DNA of 64,000 bases from Mycetocola manganoxydans. GTDB lineage: Bacteria > Actinomycetota > Actinomycetes > Actinomycetales > Microbacteriaceae. Positions 34,855 through 42,787 of this stretch are shown here, piece after piece (within the stretch, counting starts at the first letter, position 1; the number at the start of each line of letters is the position of its first letter). The position numbers were made by a program, and so were the translations under genes. Under the pieces are notes generated by a model. The model saw only the letters and a list, made by a program, of their open reading frames with translations, was not told where the DNA came from and ran no database searches. The DNA is taken from the NCBI RefSeq assembly GCF_003667545.1, contig NZ_RCUV01000005.1, positions 124,001 through 188,000 of the forward strand. The letters run 5' to 3'.

Positions 34855-35703
34855 ATGACCATGATCACCGGACCGACGCCGGAACTCGACGAACGCGGGC
34901 TCGATCGAGCCTACGCCGTCCTGTCCGGCGGTACCTTCGCTGTGCTCACGGGCGCGGGAGTGAGCACAGACTCCGGCATCCCTGACTACCGGGGCGCGGG
35001 CGCCCCGAAGCGGACGCCCATGACGGTGACGCAGTTTCTCCGAAATGACGACTCCCACAAACGGTACTGGGCAGGAAGCCACCTCGGCTGGGCACACTTC
35101 GACGCAGCGGAACCCAATGCGGGGCACCGGATGCTCGCCACCCTTGAGGAAACGGGTTTCGTGAACGGGGTCGTCACCCAGAACGTGGATGGTCTCCACG
35201 TGCGCGCCGGCTCGCGTCGCGTCGTCGACCTGCACGGTTCCATGGACCGGGTCCACTGCCTCCACTGCGGCCAGACGTTCGCGCGGCAGAGTATCGCCGC
35301 ACGGATCGACAGCGACAATCCCTGGCTGTCGAGACCGGATGCCGTCACGCTCAATCCGGACGGCGACGCCGAGATCACGTCCGTCGAGAGATTCATCGCG
35401 CCGGCGTGCTCGGTTTGCGGGGGGCCGTTGAAACCTGATGTCGTCTTCTTCGGTGAGTTCGTGCCGCCGGTCAAGTTCGCCGAAGCGCGCGACATCGTCG
35501 GCCAGGCGGACGCCCTCGTGATCGCCGGATCCTCGCTCGTCGTGAATTCCGGCATCCGTCTTCTCGAACACGCGAGGCGAAACAAGCGCCCGATCGTGAT
35601 CATCAACCGTGGCGAGACGAAGGGTGATTCCCGGGCGACGGTCAAGCTCGATGCCGGGGCCTCCGAGACCCTCGCCGCCCTGGCCGAGCGCCTTCTCGGC
35701 TGA
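34855..35703 (+). CDS. cobB: Sir2-family NAD-dependent protein deacylase
   Basis: Removes acetyl or other acyl groups from lysines using NAD. The NAD motif GAGVSTDSGIPDYRG is at 33-47, QNVDGLH near 107, catalytic H127 in DLHGS, and a zinc ribbon has C135, C138 and a second CSVC pair near 187-190. 282 residues. ATG 34855 has GAAAGG 5 nt upstream. The insert PWLSRPDAVTLNPDGDAEI between the Cys pairs fits the longer bacterial class. Confidence 0.92.
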   Translation: MTMITGPTPELDERGLDRAYAVLSGGTFAVLTGAGVSTDSGIPDYRGAGAPKRTPMTVTQFLRNDDSHKRYWAGSHLGWAHFDAAEPNAGHRMLATLEETGFVNGVVTQNVDGLHVRAGSRRVVDLHGSMDRVHCLHCGQTFARQSIAARIDSDNPWLSRPDAVTLNPDGDAEITSVERFIAPACSVCGGPLKPDVVFFGEFVPPVKFAEARDIVGQADALVIAGSSLVVNSGIRLLEHARRNKRPIVIINRGETKGDSRATVKLDAGASETLAALAERLLG

Positions 35704-35733
35704 CCGGTCCGCTGCTTCGTCGGAGCGCTAGTC

Positions 35734-36303
35734 TCAGTCCCGGGCCAGCTGCTCGATCGCACTGTCGAGCTGAGCGGCAGACTCCCGCCATACCTCCGGT
35801 GACACACTCGCTGCGTCTTCCGTGTGCAGCGTGATCACGGGCTGGTCCGTCGCGCTGTCGCCGAGGAGTGTCCGCTGCTGGGCGCGTGACACTCCCACGA
35901 TGAGGTCGGCCGAGCGCATCATCCAGCTTCTCGTGTACCTGAACCGCCAAGGCCAGGTCCTGATTCGGGACAGCGGGCCGGCACTGTCGTCGACCGCAGG
36001 CGTTCCCCCTGCCATGACGAGCCGAAACCGCCGTCCAGTGCCCATCAGCCCGGGGACCGGGGTGAAAACGACATCAGCGCCGATGCTGCTGAGCTTCCTG
36101 CCTGCGAGCAGTTCGGCCGGGCTGTACGGAGATCCCAGGAGTTCCCACGGCAACGACGGAAGCAGGTCGAGCGCCGTCGACGGTCCGACGATCATCACGA
36201 ACGACCGGCGTTCGGCGAGGGCGTGAACGATGCCACGTGACATCCGGCTGAGCTGGTCGTCGGGGTCGTCCGTCACCCAGCGGCAGTCGACGAGAAGCTT
36301 CAC
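35734..36303 (-). CDS. Short protein resembling the N-terminal half of a glycosyltransferase, function unknown
   Basis: 189 residues. It starts LLVDCRWV and has LSRMSRGIVHAL, which looks like the first helix-strand unit of a GT-B glycosyltransferase (donor-free domain). A later SADLIVGVSRAQQRTLL also resembles the segment just before the second domain. The nucleotide-sugar-binding C-terminal domain is absent, so catalysis is unlikely alone. GTG start overlaps the alpha/beta hydrolase stop (GTGA). It may be a decayed or regulatory remnant. The resemblance is by eye only. Confidence 0.7.
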   Translation of the reverse strand: MKLLVDCRWVTDDPDDQLSRMSRGIVHALAERRSFVMIVGPSTALDLLPSLPWELLGSPYSPAELLAGRKLSSIGADVVFTPVPGLMGTGRRFRLVMAGGTPAVDDSAGPLSRIRTWPWRFRYTRSWMMRSADLIVGVSRAQQRTLLGDSATDQPVITLHTEDAASVSPEVWRESAAQLDSAIEQLARD

Positions 36304-37196
36304 GCCTTCTCCCCCGCGAGAAAGCCGCGGATCAGTCCGGCTGCTTCGGCGGGAACCTCGTAGTGGATGAGGTGCCCGACTCCGGAGAGGATCTCGAGCT
36401 CGGCGTCCGGGAAACGGCGGACGAGCGTGTGCTGGGCGGCAACCGGGGTGATGTCATCCTGATCGGCGGCGATCAGCAGGGTACGGTCGACGATGTCCGA
36501 CGCGAATTCGCTGACGTCGTTGCCGACGGACGCCTTGAACGCTTCGAGCACGACCGCCCGGTTCCCGAACGCGCTGAAATAGAGGTCGTGCTGGGAATGG
36601 ATCCAGCGCCGGAGACTCCTGTCCTTCGTTTTCGCCATTGTCACGCTCATCACGCGCACGATCACGCGGTTGCGGAGCAGCGCGAAACCGAGTCGCTCGG
36701 GCAGGATCGCGCCCATCTTGTAGTAGAAGACAGCGAGTCTGGTCAGGAAGCCACGGGGCCCGGCGAGTGCGGGTGCAGCGATCGGGTTGACCAGGATCAC
36801 GAGCGGGGCGCGGAGCGTCGTGCGCGCGAGGGCAGCTGACACCACGATCGAGCCGAAGGAGTGACCGAGGATCACCGGCGGCTCCGGCAACTCGAGGGCA
36901 GCGACGAACGCCATCAGCCACGTCGCATAGCCATCGATGTCATGAGGCGTCGACAGCGGCTCCGATTCCCCGAATCCCGGGAGATCAGGACTGAGAATGT
37001 GCAGTCCTTCGAGGTGGGCGACGACCGGTTCGAGCCCGTGGTGATCCCCGCGGAAACCGTGAACCATCACGACGGTCGGCCCGGTGCCGCTTGACCCGTA
37101 CTCCCAGTAGCGCGTGCGGCTGCCGTCGATGTCGACGGAGTGCGCGGCGACGGGGATGCGATCGAGTCTCGCTGAGTACGGGGAGGTGACAGTCAT
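36300..37196 (-). CDS. Alpha/beta-fold hydrolase
   Basis: 298 residues. Oxyanion loop VHGFRGDHHG is near 45-54, nucleophile elbow GHSFGS near 112-117, catalytic Asp in IAADQDDITP near 247 and His in GVGHLIHYE near 275. No signal peptide. The family includes esterases, epoxide hydrolases and haloperoxidase-like enzymes; the substrate cannot be told. Coupled to the short glycosyltransferase-like gene by a 4-nt overlap. Confidence 0.88.
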   Translation of the reverse strand: MTVTSPYSARLDRIPVAAHSVDIDGSRTRYWEYGSSGTGPTVVMVHGFRGDHHGLEPVVAHLEGLHILSPDLPGFGESEPLSTPHDIDGYATWLMAFVAALELPEPPVILGHSFGSIVVSAALARTTLRAPLVILVNPIAAPALAGPRGFLTRLAVFYYKMGAILPERLGFALLRNRVIVRVMSVTMAKTKDRSLRRWIHSQHDLYFSAFGNRAVVLEAFKASVGNDVSEFASDIVDRTLLIAADQDDITPVAAQHTLVRRFPDAELEILSGVGHLIHYEVPAEAAGLIRGFLAGEKA

Positions 37197-37311
37197 GGGG
37201 AATCCCAGTTTAGGCTTTTCGCTCCCGGCAACCGAACCCGGCTCCCCATAGAATCAGGGCAACGACGGCGGGGGTCCACCCCTCGCACCTGCCCCGACGG
37301 AATCGATACCA

Positions 37312-39060
37312 GTGACTTTCACCGCGCCCATTCAGCTCCCCGGTCTCGAGAGAGATCCTCTGTGGTATCGCCGGGCGATTTTCTACGAAGTCATGGTCCG
37401 GTCGTTCGTCGACAGCAACGGTGACGGTTCCGGCGATCTCCAGGGGCTCACCACGCGCCTCGACTACCTGCAGTGGCTGGGAGTCGACGCGCTCTGGCTC
37501 CCGCCGTTCTTCACCTCTCCCCTGCGCGACGGTGGATACGACGTCTCCGACTACCGCTCGATTCTTCCCGAGTTCGGCACTGTCGAAGAGTTCAAGGATC
37601 TGGTGTCCAAGGCCCACGAGCGGAACATGCGAGTCATCATCGACATGCCGCTCAACCACACCTCCGACCAGCACGAGTGGTTCCAGGCGTCGCGCGAAGA
37701 CCCGGACGGGCCGTACGGCGACTTCTACGTCTGGAGCGACACCGACCAGAAGTACCCCGACATCCGGATCATCTTCACCGACACCGAAGACTCCAACTGG
37801 GCGTTCGACCCGGTCCGGCGGCAGTTCTTCTTCCACCGGTTCTTCTCCCACCAGCCGGACCTGAACTTCGAGAACCCGGCCGTGCACGAGGCCATGTTCG
37901 ACATCGTCCGGTTCTGGCTCGACATGGGAGTCGACGGGTTCCGGCTGGACGCTATTCCGTATCTTTACGAGTCCGACGGCGGCAACGGTGAGGGCGAGCC
38001 CGAAACCCACGCGTTCATCAAGAAGCTTCGCGCGATGGTCGACCTGGAGTACCCCGGCCGGATCATGATCGCGGAGGCGAACCAGTGGCCCCGCGAGGTC
38101 GCCGCGTTCTTCGGGACCGACGAGGAACCGGAGTGCCACATGGCATTCGACTTCCCGGTGATGCCGAGAATCTTCTACTCCCTGCGGTCGCAGCAGGCAG
38201 AAGAGCTTGTGCGGGTGCTCTCGGAAACGACGGATGTTCCGGACTGGGCCGGGTGGGCCGTCTTCCTCCGCAACCACGACGAGCTCACCCTCGAGATGGT
38301 CAGCGAGGAATACCGCCAGGCGATGTACGGCTGGTACGCCTACGACCCGCGGATGCGTGCGAACGTCGGTATCCGGCGCCGCCTCGCCCCCCTGCTCGAC
38401 AACTCGCGTGCCGAACTGGAGCTCGCCCACGCGCTCCTGTTCTCGCTCCCCGGCAGCCCATTCATCTACTACGGCGATGAGATCGGGATGGGCGACAACA
38501 TCTGGCTCGCCGACCGGGACTCCTCACGCACGCCGATGCAGTGGACGCCGGACCGTAACGCCGGGTTCTCGACGGCAGACCCGGGCAAACTGTACCTTCC
38601 CGTCGTTCAGTCGCTCGTGTTCAACTACACCCTCGTCAATGTCGAGTCGCAGCTTGCCCAGTCCCGCTCGCTTCTGCACTGGGTGCGGAACGTCATCCAC
38701 GTGCGAAAAGGACACCCAGCTTTCGGGCTCGGCACGGTCGAGGTCGTCTCGAACAATCACGAGTCGGTGTTGAGCTTCGTCCGCAGCTACCAGGGCACCG
38801 GCGGCCACATCGGCGGCCATATCGGCGACGAGAAAGAAGACATCCTGTGCGTCTTCAGCTTCTCGCATCACCCGATCGCGACGACCATCGTCGCGCCGGA
38901 CCTCGCCGGGTGCCGGCTGTTCGACCTCTTCGGCGGGGCCGAGTTCCCGTCATTCGACGAGAACGGTGAGGTGACGCTCACCATCGCCGCCCAGAGCTTC
39001 TACTGGCTGCACGTTGCGCGACCGACCGACTCTCCCTTCTCACAGCGGCGTCACGCGTGA
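37312..39060 (+). CDS. treS: Trehalose synthase (maltose alpha-D-glucosyltransferase)
   Basis: GH13 enzyme interconverting maltose and trehalose. 582 residues. The nucleophile Asp is in GFRLDAIPY near 210, the acid/base Glu in IAEANQWP near 255 and the third Asp in FLRNHDELTLE near 323. Sequences such as SHQPDLNFENPAV and YYGDEIGMGDNIWL are characteristic of TreS. A small tandem duplication GGHIGGHIG near residue 505 looks like local slippage. No maltokinase gene (mak/pep2) follows, though it often does in Actinobacteria. GTG start. Confidence 0.94.
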   Translation: MTFTAPIQLPGLERDPLWYRRAIFYEVMVRSFVDSNGDGSGDLQGLTTRLDYLQWLGVDALWLPPFFTSPLRDGGYDVSDYRSILPEFGTVEEFKDLVSKAHERNMRVIIDMPLNHTSDQHEWFQASREDPDGPYGDFYVWSDTDQKYPDIRIIFTDTEDSNWAFDPVRRQFFFHRFFSHQPDLNFENPAVHEAMFDIVRFWLDMGVDGFRLDAIPYLYESDGGNGEGEPETHAFIKKLRAMVDLEYPGRIMIAEANQWPREVAAFFGTDEEPECHMAFDFPVMPRIFYSLRSQQAEELVRVLSETTDVPDWAGWAVFLRNHDELTLEMVSEEYRQAMYGWYAYDPRMRANVGIRRRLAPLLDNSRAELELAHALLFSLPGSPFIYYGDEIGMGDNIWLADRDSSRTPMQWTPDRNAGFSTADPGKLYLPVVQSLVFNYTLVNVESQLAQSRSLLHWVRNVIHVRKGHPAFGLGTVEVVSNNHESVLSFVRSYQGTGGHIGGHIGDEKEDILCVFSFSHHPIATTIVAPDLAGCRLFDLFGGAEFPSFDENGEVTLTIAAQSFYWLHVARPTDSPFSQRRHA

Positions 39061-39800
39061 GCGAGGACCTGTCGGTGGTGCGCTCTAGCGTGAGTCCCGT
39101 GGAGATAACTGCAGTAACGCCCTGGTCCGAATCCCTCGCCGTCTTCGATCTCGAGACCACCGGTATCGACGTCGTCACAAGCCGCATCGTCAGCGCAAAC
39201 GTCGGGCTCCTCGACGGGCGGGGTGAGGTTCTCCGCCGACGGGACTGGCTCGCTGACCCGGGAGTCCCCATCCCCGAGCAGGCGACAGCGGTCCACGGGA
39301 TCACGACCGAGCGGGCTCGGGCGGAGGGGCGACCCGCGCCGGTCGTCGTCGCCGAGATCGTCGCCGAATTGCGCGGCTACTTCGACGCGGGCATTCCCGT
39401 CGTCATCTACAACGCCCCGTACGACCTTTCGCTGCTGTTCCACGAGTCGCTGCGTCATCACGTTGAACCGCTGCTGAGCCCGGCACCGGTGATCGACCCC
39501 CTCGTGATCGACAAGGCCGTCGACCGATACCGCAAGGGCAAGCGCACCCTCGTCGCCGCTGCGCTCCACTATGGCGTCGAACTCACCGATGCCCACGACG
39601 CCGGCGCAGACGCAATCGCCGCCGGTCGGGTGGCCCAGGCCATCGCACGTACCCATTCCCGGGCGCTCAATGTCGACGCGATCGAGTTGCACCGGCTCCA
39701 GGAGGGCTGGTGCCAGGACCAGGCCGACAGCTTCCAGGACTACATGCGGCGCAACCGCGACGCGACGTTCGTGGCAGCGACCGGGTGGCCGGTTCGCTGA
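39057..39800 (+). CDS. DnaQ-like 3'-5' exonuclease (DNA polymerase III epsilon family)
   Basis: 247 residues. The DEDDh exonuclease motifs are present: FDLETTG (Exo I) near 30-36, NAPYDLSLL (Exo II) near 118-126, and HDAGADAIAA (Exo III with the catalytic His and Asp) near 182-191. GTG start overlaps the treS stop by 4 nt; an internal GTG at 39099 is a possible shorter start. Likely a stand-alone proofreading-type or repair nuclease. Its pairing with treS looks accidental. Confidence 0.88.
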   Translation: MSEDLSVVRSSVSPVEITAVTPWSESLAVFDLETTGIDVVTSRIVSANVGLLDGRGEVLRRRDWLADPGVPIPEQATAVHGITTERARAEGRPAPVVVAEIVAELRGYFDAGIPVVIYNAPYDLSLLFHESLRHHVEPLLSPAPVIDPLVIDKAVDRYRKGKRTLVAAALHYGVELTDAHDAGADAIAAGRVAQAIARTHSRALNVDAIELHRLQEGWCQDQADSFQDYMRRNRDATFVAATGWPVR

Positions 39801-39887
39801 TCGGAGGCTCCGCGATCCCGCAGCCTCGGTTCGTCGGTTCCTGAGCGGGTCGCCCGGCGACCGCGTCGACGGGATAAGGCGCCGGAG

Positions 39888-40068
39888 AAGGACCAAGGCG
39901 CGAGATAAGGATGCCGCGGGGCGACAGCATCCTTCTCTCGCGGCTTTGTCCTTGTGTCGCGTCGGCGACGAGGGCCAGCGCATCCGCCGCTCGTACGCAG
40001 AACAGGAGATCGGAGGGTTCACAGGAGACTTCGGCGGATTCTCTCCTGTAAACCGTGCGATGTCCTGT
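39888..40068. repeat. Double-hairpin intergenic repeat, copy 1
   Basis: Two large imperfect palindromes in series. The first has 27-nt arms (39888-39914 and 39927-39953; 24/27 pairs) around a 12-nt loop. The second has 27-nt arms (40002-40028 and 40042-40068; 23/27 pairs) around a 13-nt loop and carries ACAGGAGA at both the outside and inside of its left arm. A 48-nt spacer lies between. No open frame of coding quality. Confidence 0.85.
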
Positions 40069-40103
40069 AACGGTTCGCTGTCTGGCGCTGCCCGGTGCGG
40101 GAG

Positions 40104-40280
40104 AAGGAGAAAGGCGCGGGATAAGGTTGCCGCGGGGCGACAGCATCCTTCTCTCGCGACTTTGTCCTTGTCGCGTCGGCGACGAGGGCCGCGCACCCGC
40201 GCTCGTACGCAAAACAGGAGATCGCACGATCCACGGGAGACTTTTGCGATTTCTCTCCTGTCAAGCGTGCAATCTCCTGC
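40104..40280. repeat. Double-hairpin intergenic repeat, copy 2
   Basis: Same plan and orientation as copy 1, starting 35 bp after it. First hairpin arms 40104-40130 and 40143-40169 (22/27 pairs) with a 12-nt loop identical to copy 1; second hairpin arms 40214-40240 and 40254-40280 (21/27 pairs) with a 13-nt loop; 44-nt spacer. Together the copies fill most of the gene-free stretch 39801-40354. The rest holds only the rpmE2 terminator. Confidence 0.85.
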
Positions 40281-40312
40281 CCAACGTGCGCCGCCCGGTG
40301 CCGCCGGGCACG

Positions 40313-40342
40313 AAAAAAGCCCGCGACCGAATGGTCGCGGGC
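40313..40342 (-). terminator. Intrinsic terminator of rpmE2
   Basis: On the minus strand a perfect 10-bp stem GCCCGCGACC/GGTCGCGGGC with a 4-nt loop is followed by six U residues (plus-strand A at 40313-40318). It lies 12 bp after the rpmE2 stop. Confidence 0.9.
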
Positions 40343-40354
40343 TTTCTCGATGAA

Positions 40355-40606
40355 TTAGTTGCCGAAGCCCTTGAAGCGCTTGTTGAACTTCTCGACACGT
40401 CCGGCCGAGTCCATGATGCGCTGCTTGCCCGTGTAGAACGGGTGTGACTCCGAGGAGATCTCAACGTCGATGACGGGGTAGACGTTGCCGTCCTCCCACT
40501 CCATGGTCTTCGAGCTTCCCACGGTCGAACGCGTGAGGAACACTGCGCCTGAGGCGAGGTCGCGGAAAACAACCGGCTTGTAGTCGGGGTGGATGTCAGT
40601 CTTCAT
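40355..40606 (-). CDS. rpmE2: 50S ribosomal protein L31 type B
   Basis: 83 residues: [17 protein letters not shown] start, [12 protein letters not shown] and the VEKFNKRF tail are typical of L31. No CXXC zinc motif, so this is the zinc-free B type, which can replace the zinc-binding A type when zinc is scarce. AAGGAAG ribosome site 5 nt before the ATG. Whether a zinc-type copy exists elsewhere cannot be seen, and I find no clear Zur operator upstream. Confidence 0.96.
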   Translation of the reverse strand: MKTDIHPDYKPVVFRDLASGAVFLTRSTVGSSKTMEWEDGNVYPVIDVEISSESHPFYTGKQRIMDSAGRVEKFNKRFKGFGN

Positions 40607-40720
40607 GAGGACTTCCTTGTAAGTTTCGGAGGAATTGTTTCAGTCTCGCCCGCACGCGAAATGCGGCAAGAAAGCAGACGGCCCATTGGACCAGCTACCT
40701 ACTTTATCAGAGAACGGAGG

Positions 40721-41503
40721 CTACTTGGCACGCGCGCTGAAGCGCCCGTCGCGTTCGGTCAGTTCGATCGGAAGCCCGAACGTTTCGGAGAGGGTGTCAC
40801 TTGTGAGCGCCTCTGCCAGCGGCCCGGATGCCGTGACCTTGCCGTCGGCGAGAAGCAGTGCGTGAGTGAACCCGACCGGAACCTCCTCGACGTGGTGGGT
40901 GACCATGACGATGGCCGGTGACTCCTCGGACTGGGCGTACCCGCCGAGCAGCTTCACGAGTTCTTCGCGTGCGCCGAGGTCGAGGCTTGCCGCCGGCTCG
41001 TCGAGCAGGAGGAGTTCGGGATCTGTCATCACCGAACGGGCGATCTGCACTCGCTTCTGTTCGCCGTCGCTCAGCGTCCCGAACTTGCGGTCAGCGAGGT
41101 CTTCGAGGCTCCATTCCGCGAGCACCCGGCGGGCGCGCTTCACGTCGATGTCTTCGTAGTCTTCGTTCCAGCGTCCTGTGACGGAGTACGCGGCCGTCAT
41201 GACGACGTTGAGCACGCTCTCCTCGAACGGAACACGTCGTGCCATTGCGGTCGACGCGATACCGATCCGAGGGCGAAGCTCGAAGACGTCGACCTTGCCG
41301 AGCTCGGAGTCGAGGATCTCGACCGTCCCCGAACTCGGGTGCATGAGTGTCGATGCCAGCTGGAGCACGGTGGTCTTCCCCGCGCCGTTCGGCCCGAGCA
41401 CCACCCAGCGCTGGTCGTCCTCGACCGTCCAGGACACGGAATCCACGATGGCACGGCCGTTTCGAACGACCGATACGTCACTCAACTGCAAAACGCTCGA
41501 CAT
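40721..41503 (-). CDS. ABC transporter-type ATP-binding protein, stand-alone
   Basis: 260 residues with a complete nucleotide-binding domain: Walker A GPNGAGKTT at 38-46, signature LSDGEQKR near 145, Walker B ELLLLDEPAASLD near 163-175 and the switch His in VTHHVEEVP. No membrane partner is adjacent. It resembles the ModF/molybdate or Fe-uptake type of stand-alone ATPase, but the role is unknown. ATG lies 6 nt after TAGGCT. Confidence 0.88.
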   Translation of the reverse strand: MSSVLQLSDVSVVRNGRAIVDSVSWTVEDDQRWVVLGPNGAGKTTVLQLASTLMHPSSGTVEILDSELGKVDVFELRPRIGIASTAMARRVPFEESVLNVVMTAAYSVTGRWNEDYEDIDVKRARRVLAEWSLEDLADRKFGTLSDGEQKRVQIARSVMTDPELLLLDEPAASLDLGAREELVKLLGGYAQSEESPAIVMVTHHVEEVPVGFTHALLLADGKVTASGPLAEALTSDTLSETFGLPIELTERDGRFSARAK

Positions 41504-41509
41504 GTTCCT

Positions 41510-41515
41510 AGCCTA
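41510..41515 (-). promoter_or_regulatory. -10 hexamer of the ABC ATPase gene (leaderless type)
   Basis: TAGGCT, then AGGAAC, then ATG. Confidence 0.5.
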
Positions 41516-41553
41516 TCCGTCGGAAACGGTCGTCCGTGCCGGTGGCGCGCGCG

Positions 41554-42741
41554 TCAGCGCGCAAGAACCGAGCGATACAGGGCGATGGTCTCGGAGCCGA
41601 TCCGCTCCCAGCTGAACTCGCGTTCGGCCCGTATCCGTCCGGCGGCGCCCATCGCGGCGGCGGCGTCCTGGTCCGATACGACCGCGGTGAGGGTCGCGGC
41701 GAGATCGGCCACGAACGTGTCGGGGTTCACGGGTGTTCCCGTTCCGTCCGTCACCTGCTCGATCGGAACGAGACGCCCGGTGACCGTGTCGTCGACGACC
41801 TCGGGGATGCCGCCGGTCGCGGTTCCAACGACGGCGGCACCGCAGGCCATTGCCTCGAGGTTGACGATGCCGAGCGGTTCGTACACCGACGGGCAGACGA
41901 AGGTCGTCGCGGCTGTCAGGACGGCGCAAAGCTCCCGCCTCGGCAGCAGTCGGTCGATCCATACCACGCCGGAGCGCTCCTTCTGGAGTTCGCGGACGCC
42001 GGCCTCGACTTCGGCCAGGATCTCGGGTGTGTCCGGTGCTCCGGCGCACAGCACGAGCTGCACCTCTGGCGGAAGCAGCGATGCCGCCCGCAGCAGGTAC
42101 GGGAGGCCCTTCTGGCGGGTGATCCGCCCGACGAAGACGACGCTCGGCCTCGTCGGGTCGATGCCCATCGAGCGAACGAGCTCGTCGTCGTGGACAGGCT
42201 TCCACGCGTCGAGGTCGATGCCGTTGTAGATGGTGTGCACGCGGGACTCGTCCAGTGCCGGGTAGCTCCGGAGGATGTCGCGCCGCATGCCGTTGCTGAC
42301 GGCGATGACGGCATCCGCTGCTTCGAACGCGGTCTTCTCGATCCAGCTCGAGACGCGGTATCCGCCTCCGAGTTGCTCCGCCTTCCACGGCCGCAGCGGT
42401 TCCAGGCTGTGTGCGGAGACGATGTGCGGGATGCCGTGGAGCAGCTTCGCGAGATGCCCTGCGCCATTCGCGTACCAGGTGTGGGAGTGAACGAGATCGG
42501 CACCCGCAGCGTCCTGCGCCATCAGCAGATCGGTGCCGAGCGTCGTGAGCGCTCCGTTCGCGCCGGCCAGCTCCGAGGGAACCTGGTAGGCGAACGTATC
42601 CGCCTCCCCCCGTTCCTCACCGAAGCAGCGAACGGTGACGTCGATCTCCCCCCGCATCGCTGCGACGAGTTCGGCGACGTGAACGCCGGCTCCGCCGTAG
42701 ATTTCAGGTGGGTATTCCCGGGTAAGAAGATCGACTCGCAT
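41554..42741 (-). CDS. glgA: Actinobacterial glycogen synthase / maltose-1-phosphate synthase (GT4)
   Basis: GT4 glycosyltransferase of the actinobacterial GlgA/GlgM group, which uses ADP-glucose (and glucose-1-phosphate in GlgM) to make alpha-glucan precursors. 395 residues: acceptor-side loop YPPEIYGGAGVHV at about 10-22, VGRITRQKG near 210 and the EX7E site EPLGIVNLEA near 292-301. Divergent from glgC, which makes its ADP-glucose substrate. ATG lies 7 nt after TAGCGT. Whether it works as GlgA or GlgM in vivo is open. Confidence 0.9.
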   Translation of the reverse strand: MRVDLLTREYPPEIYGGAGVHVAELVAAMRGEIDVTVRCFGEERGEADTFAYQVPSELAGANGALTTLGTDLLMAQDAAGADLVHSHTWYANGAGHLAKLLHGIPHIVSAHSLEPLRPWKAEQLGGGYRVSSWIEKTAFEAADAVIAVSNGMRRDILRSYPALDESRVHTIYNGIDLDAWKPVHDDELVRSMGIDPTRPSVVFVGRITRQKGLPYLLRAASLLPPEVQLVLCAGAPDTPEILAEVEAGVRELQKERSGVVWIDRLLPRRELCAVLTAATTFVCPSVYEPLGIVNLEAMACGAAVVGTATGGIPEVVDDTVTGRLVPIEQVTDGTGTPVNPDTFVADLAATLTAVVSDQDAAAAMGAAGRIRAEREFSWERIGSETIALYRSVLAR

Positions 42742-42748
42742 GACTCGA

Positions 42749-42754
42749 ACGCTA
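42749..42754 (-). promoter_or_regulatory. -10 hexamer of glgA (leaderless type)
   Basis: TAGCGT, then TCGAGTC, then ATG. Confidence 0.5.
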
Positions 42755-42775
42755 GTACACCTCTGGGGTTGCCTC

Positions 42776-42781
42776 TAGTGT
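42776..42781 (+). promoter_or_regulatory. -10 hexamer of glgC (leaderless type)
   Basis: TAGTGT, then TGTGGC, then ATG. The glgA and glgC hexamers are back to back, only 21 bp apart, so the two promoters must overlap. Confidence 0.55.
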
Positions 42782-42787
42782 TGTGGC

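Noticed and set aside
34741-35571. N-terminal extension of the SpoU methyltransferase reading through the sirtuin gene
   Set aside because: The extension is antisense to cobB and has no family support; GTG 34740 has a good ribosome site and starts the known fold.
37312-39060. TreS as part of a GlgE glucan pathway cluster
   Set aside because: No maltokinase, glgE or glgB gene is next to it; the following gene is a DnaQ-like exonuclease. Pathway membership is left open.
39886-40447. Open frames across the double-hairpin repeats on both strands
   Set aside because: They differ between the two repeat copies in frame and composition, so the conserved thing is the palindromic structure, not a protein.
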